Origin: Hyphomicrobiales bacterium
GTDB lineage: Bacteria; Pseudomonadota; Alphaproteobacteria; Rhizobiales; Rhizobiaceae
DNA: 64,000 nt
Reading direction: 5' to 3'
Assembly: GCA_900467185.1 (NCBI GenBank)
Contig: UBPA01000018.1
Coordinates: 82,603-146,602, forward strand
Under the pieces are notes generated by a model, which was not told the origin of the DNA, ran no database searches, and worked only from the letters and a program-made list of their open reading frames with translations. Shown piece by piece: positions 63,941-64,000 of the stretch. Position 1 is the first letter of the stretch, and each line of letters begins with the position of its first letter. The translations under genes were made by a program, and so were the position numbers.

Positions 63941-64000
63941 GGGTGTGCGGTTCCCGGGGGCGTGCGGGCGGGGGTGAGGCGAAGAACCGCGGGGAGGCAG

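Noticed and set aside
63941..64000. End of hisS expected upstream of hisZ
   Set aside because: The 60 bases have no minus-strand stop codon in any frame that could end hisS, and they are too few to identify a gene.

Overview
The window is a gene-dense, high-GC stretch of a bacterial chromosome, and almost certainly comes from a member of the Rhizobiaceae (Rhizobium/Agrobacterium/Ensifer/Shinella group). The evidence is: an F0 operon ordered atpI-atpB-atpE-atpF'-atpF that carries the b' subunit; a short HisG paired with HisZ; an alphaproteobacterial-type LexA box; a waaA/lpxK lipid A-Kdo cluster with DUF4170 and DUF2093 neighbours; a MutL with the endonuclease motif; and intergenic palindromic elements of the kind scattered through rhizobial genomes. 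No rRNA, tRNA, CRISPR array, prophage or insertion sequence was seen. Most of the window is core chromosome with small accessory insertions.

Layout. 1-7 kb: a secreted TPR protein (5' end outside the window), ispE, moaB, a glycosyltransferase-like protein, a radical SAM gene with an SOS box, rnhB and a LysE exporter. 7-10 kb: the F0 part of ATP synthase on the minus strand with its own terminator. 10-14 kb: a SleB-type cell-wall hydrolase, a small Cys-containing secreted protein, a LuxR-type regulator and a remnant of an NmrA-like gene. 14-19 kb: kup, corA and mrp. 19-27 kb: two tandem LuxR-type regulators, then an IclR regulator divergent from a five-gene galactose/galactonate (De Ley-Doudoroff type) operon: sugar dehydrogenase, dgoK, dgoA, lactonase and an IlvD/EDD dehydratase, closed by a strong terminator. 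27-31 kb: a PRC-barrel protein, an EAL phosphodiesterase with a degenerate GGDEF domain, and a PAS/receiver protein lacking a kinase domain. 32-40 kb: mutL and DUF2093 face a minus-strand run (nucleotidase-like gene, DUF4170, waaA, HAD phosphatase, lpxK), followed by pmbA/tldE. 40-47 kb: a Kef-type antiporter, a patatin-like protein, rsmD, a pseudouridine synthase with long disordered tails, tadA, a GNAT enzyme and a lipoprotein. 47-55 kb: ileS and ribF separated by a hicBA-like toxin-antitoxin pair, then a HAD protein and chrA. 55-57 kb: groESL with CIRCE. 57-64 kb: a divergent RidA-like/TetR pair with two matching palindromic operators, DUF3072, an NAD(P)H-FAD reductase, a glutathione S-transferase, an unrecognised gene of lower-GC composition, hisG and hisZ.

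How the genes work together. Two well-defined pathways are visible. The dgo-type operon takes an aldose to pyruvate plus glyceraldehyde-3-phosphate. The waaA-lpxK run modifies lipid A with Kdo and the 4'-phosphate. I found no clear undescribed multi-gene system. The observations most worth a second look are the SOS box in front of the radical SAM gene, the paired TetR operators beside a RidA-like gene lacking the catalytic arginine, the kinase-less PAS/receiver protein next to a GNDEF-EAL protein, the hicBA insertion between ribF and ileS, the lower-GC orphan gene at 61.4-62.1 kb, and two inverted copies of a 138-140 bp palindromic element.
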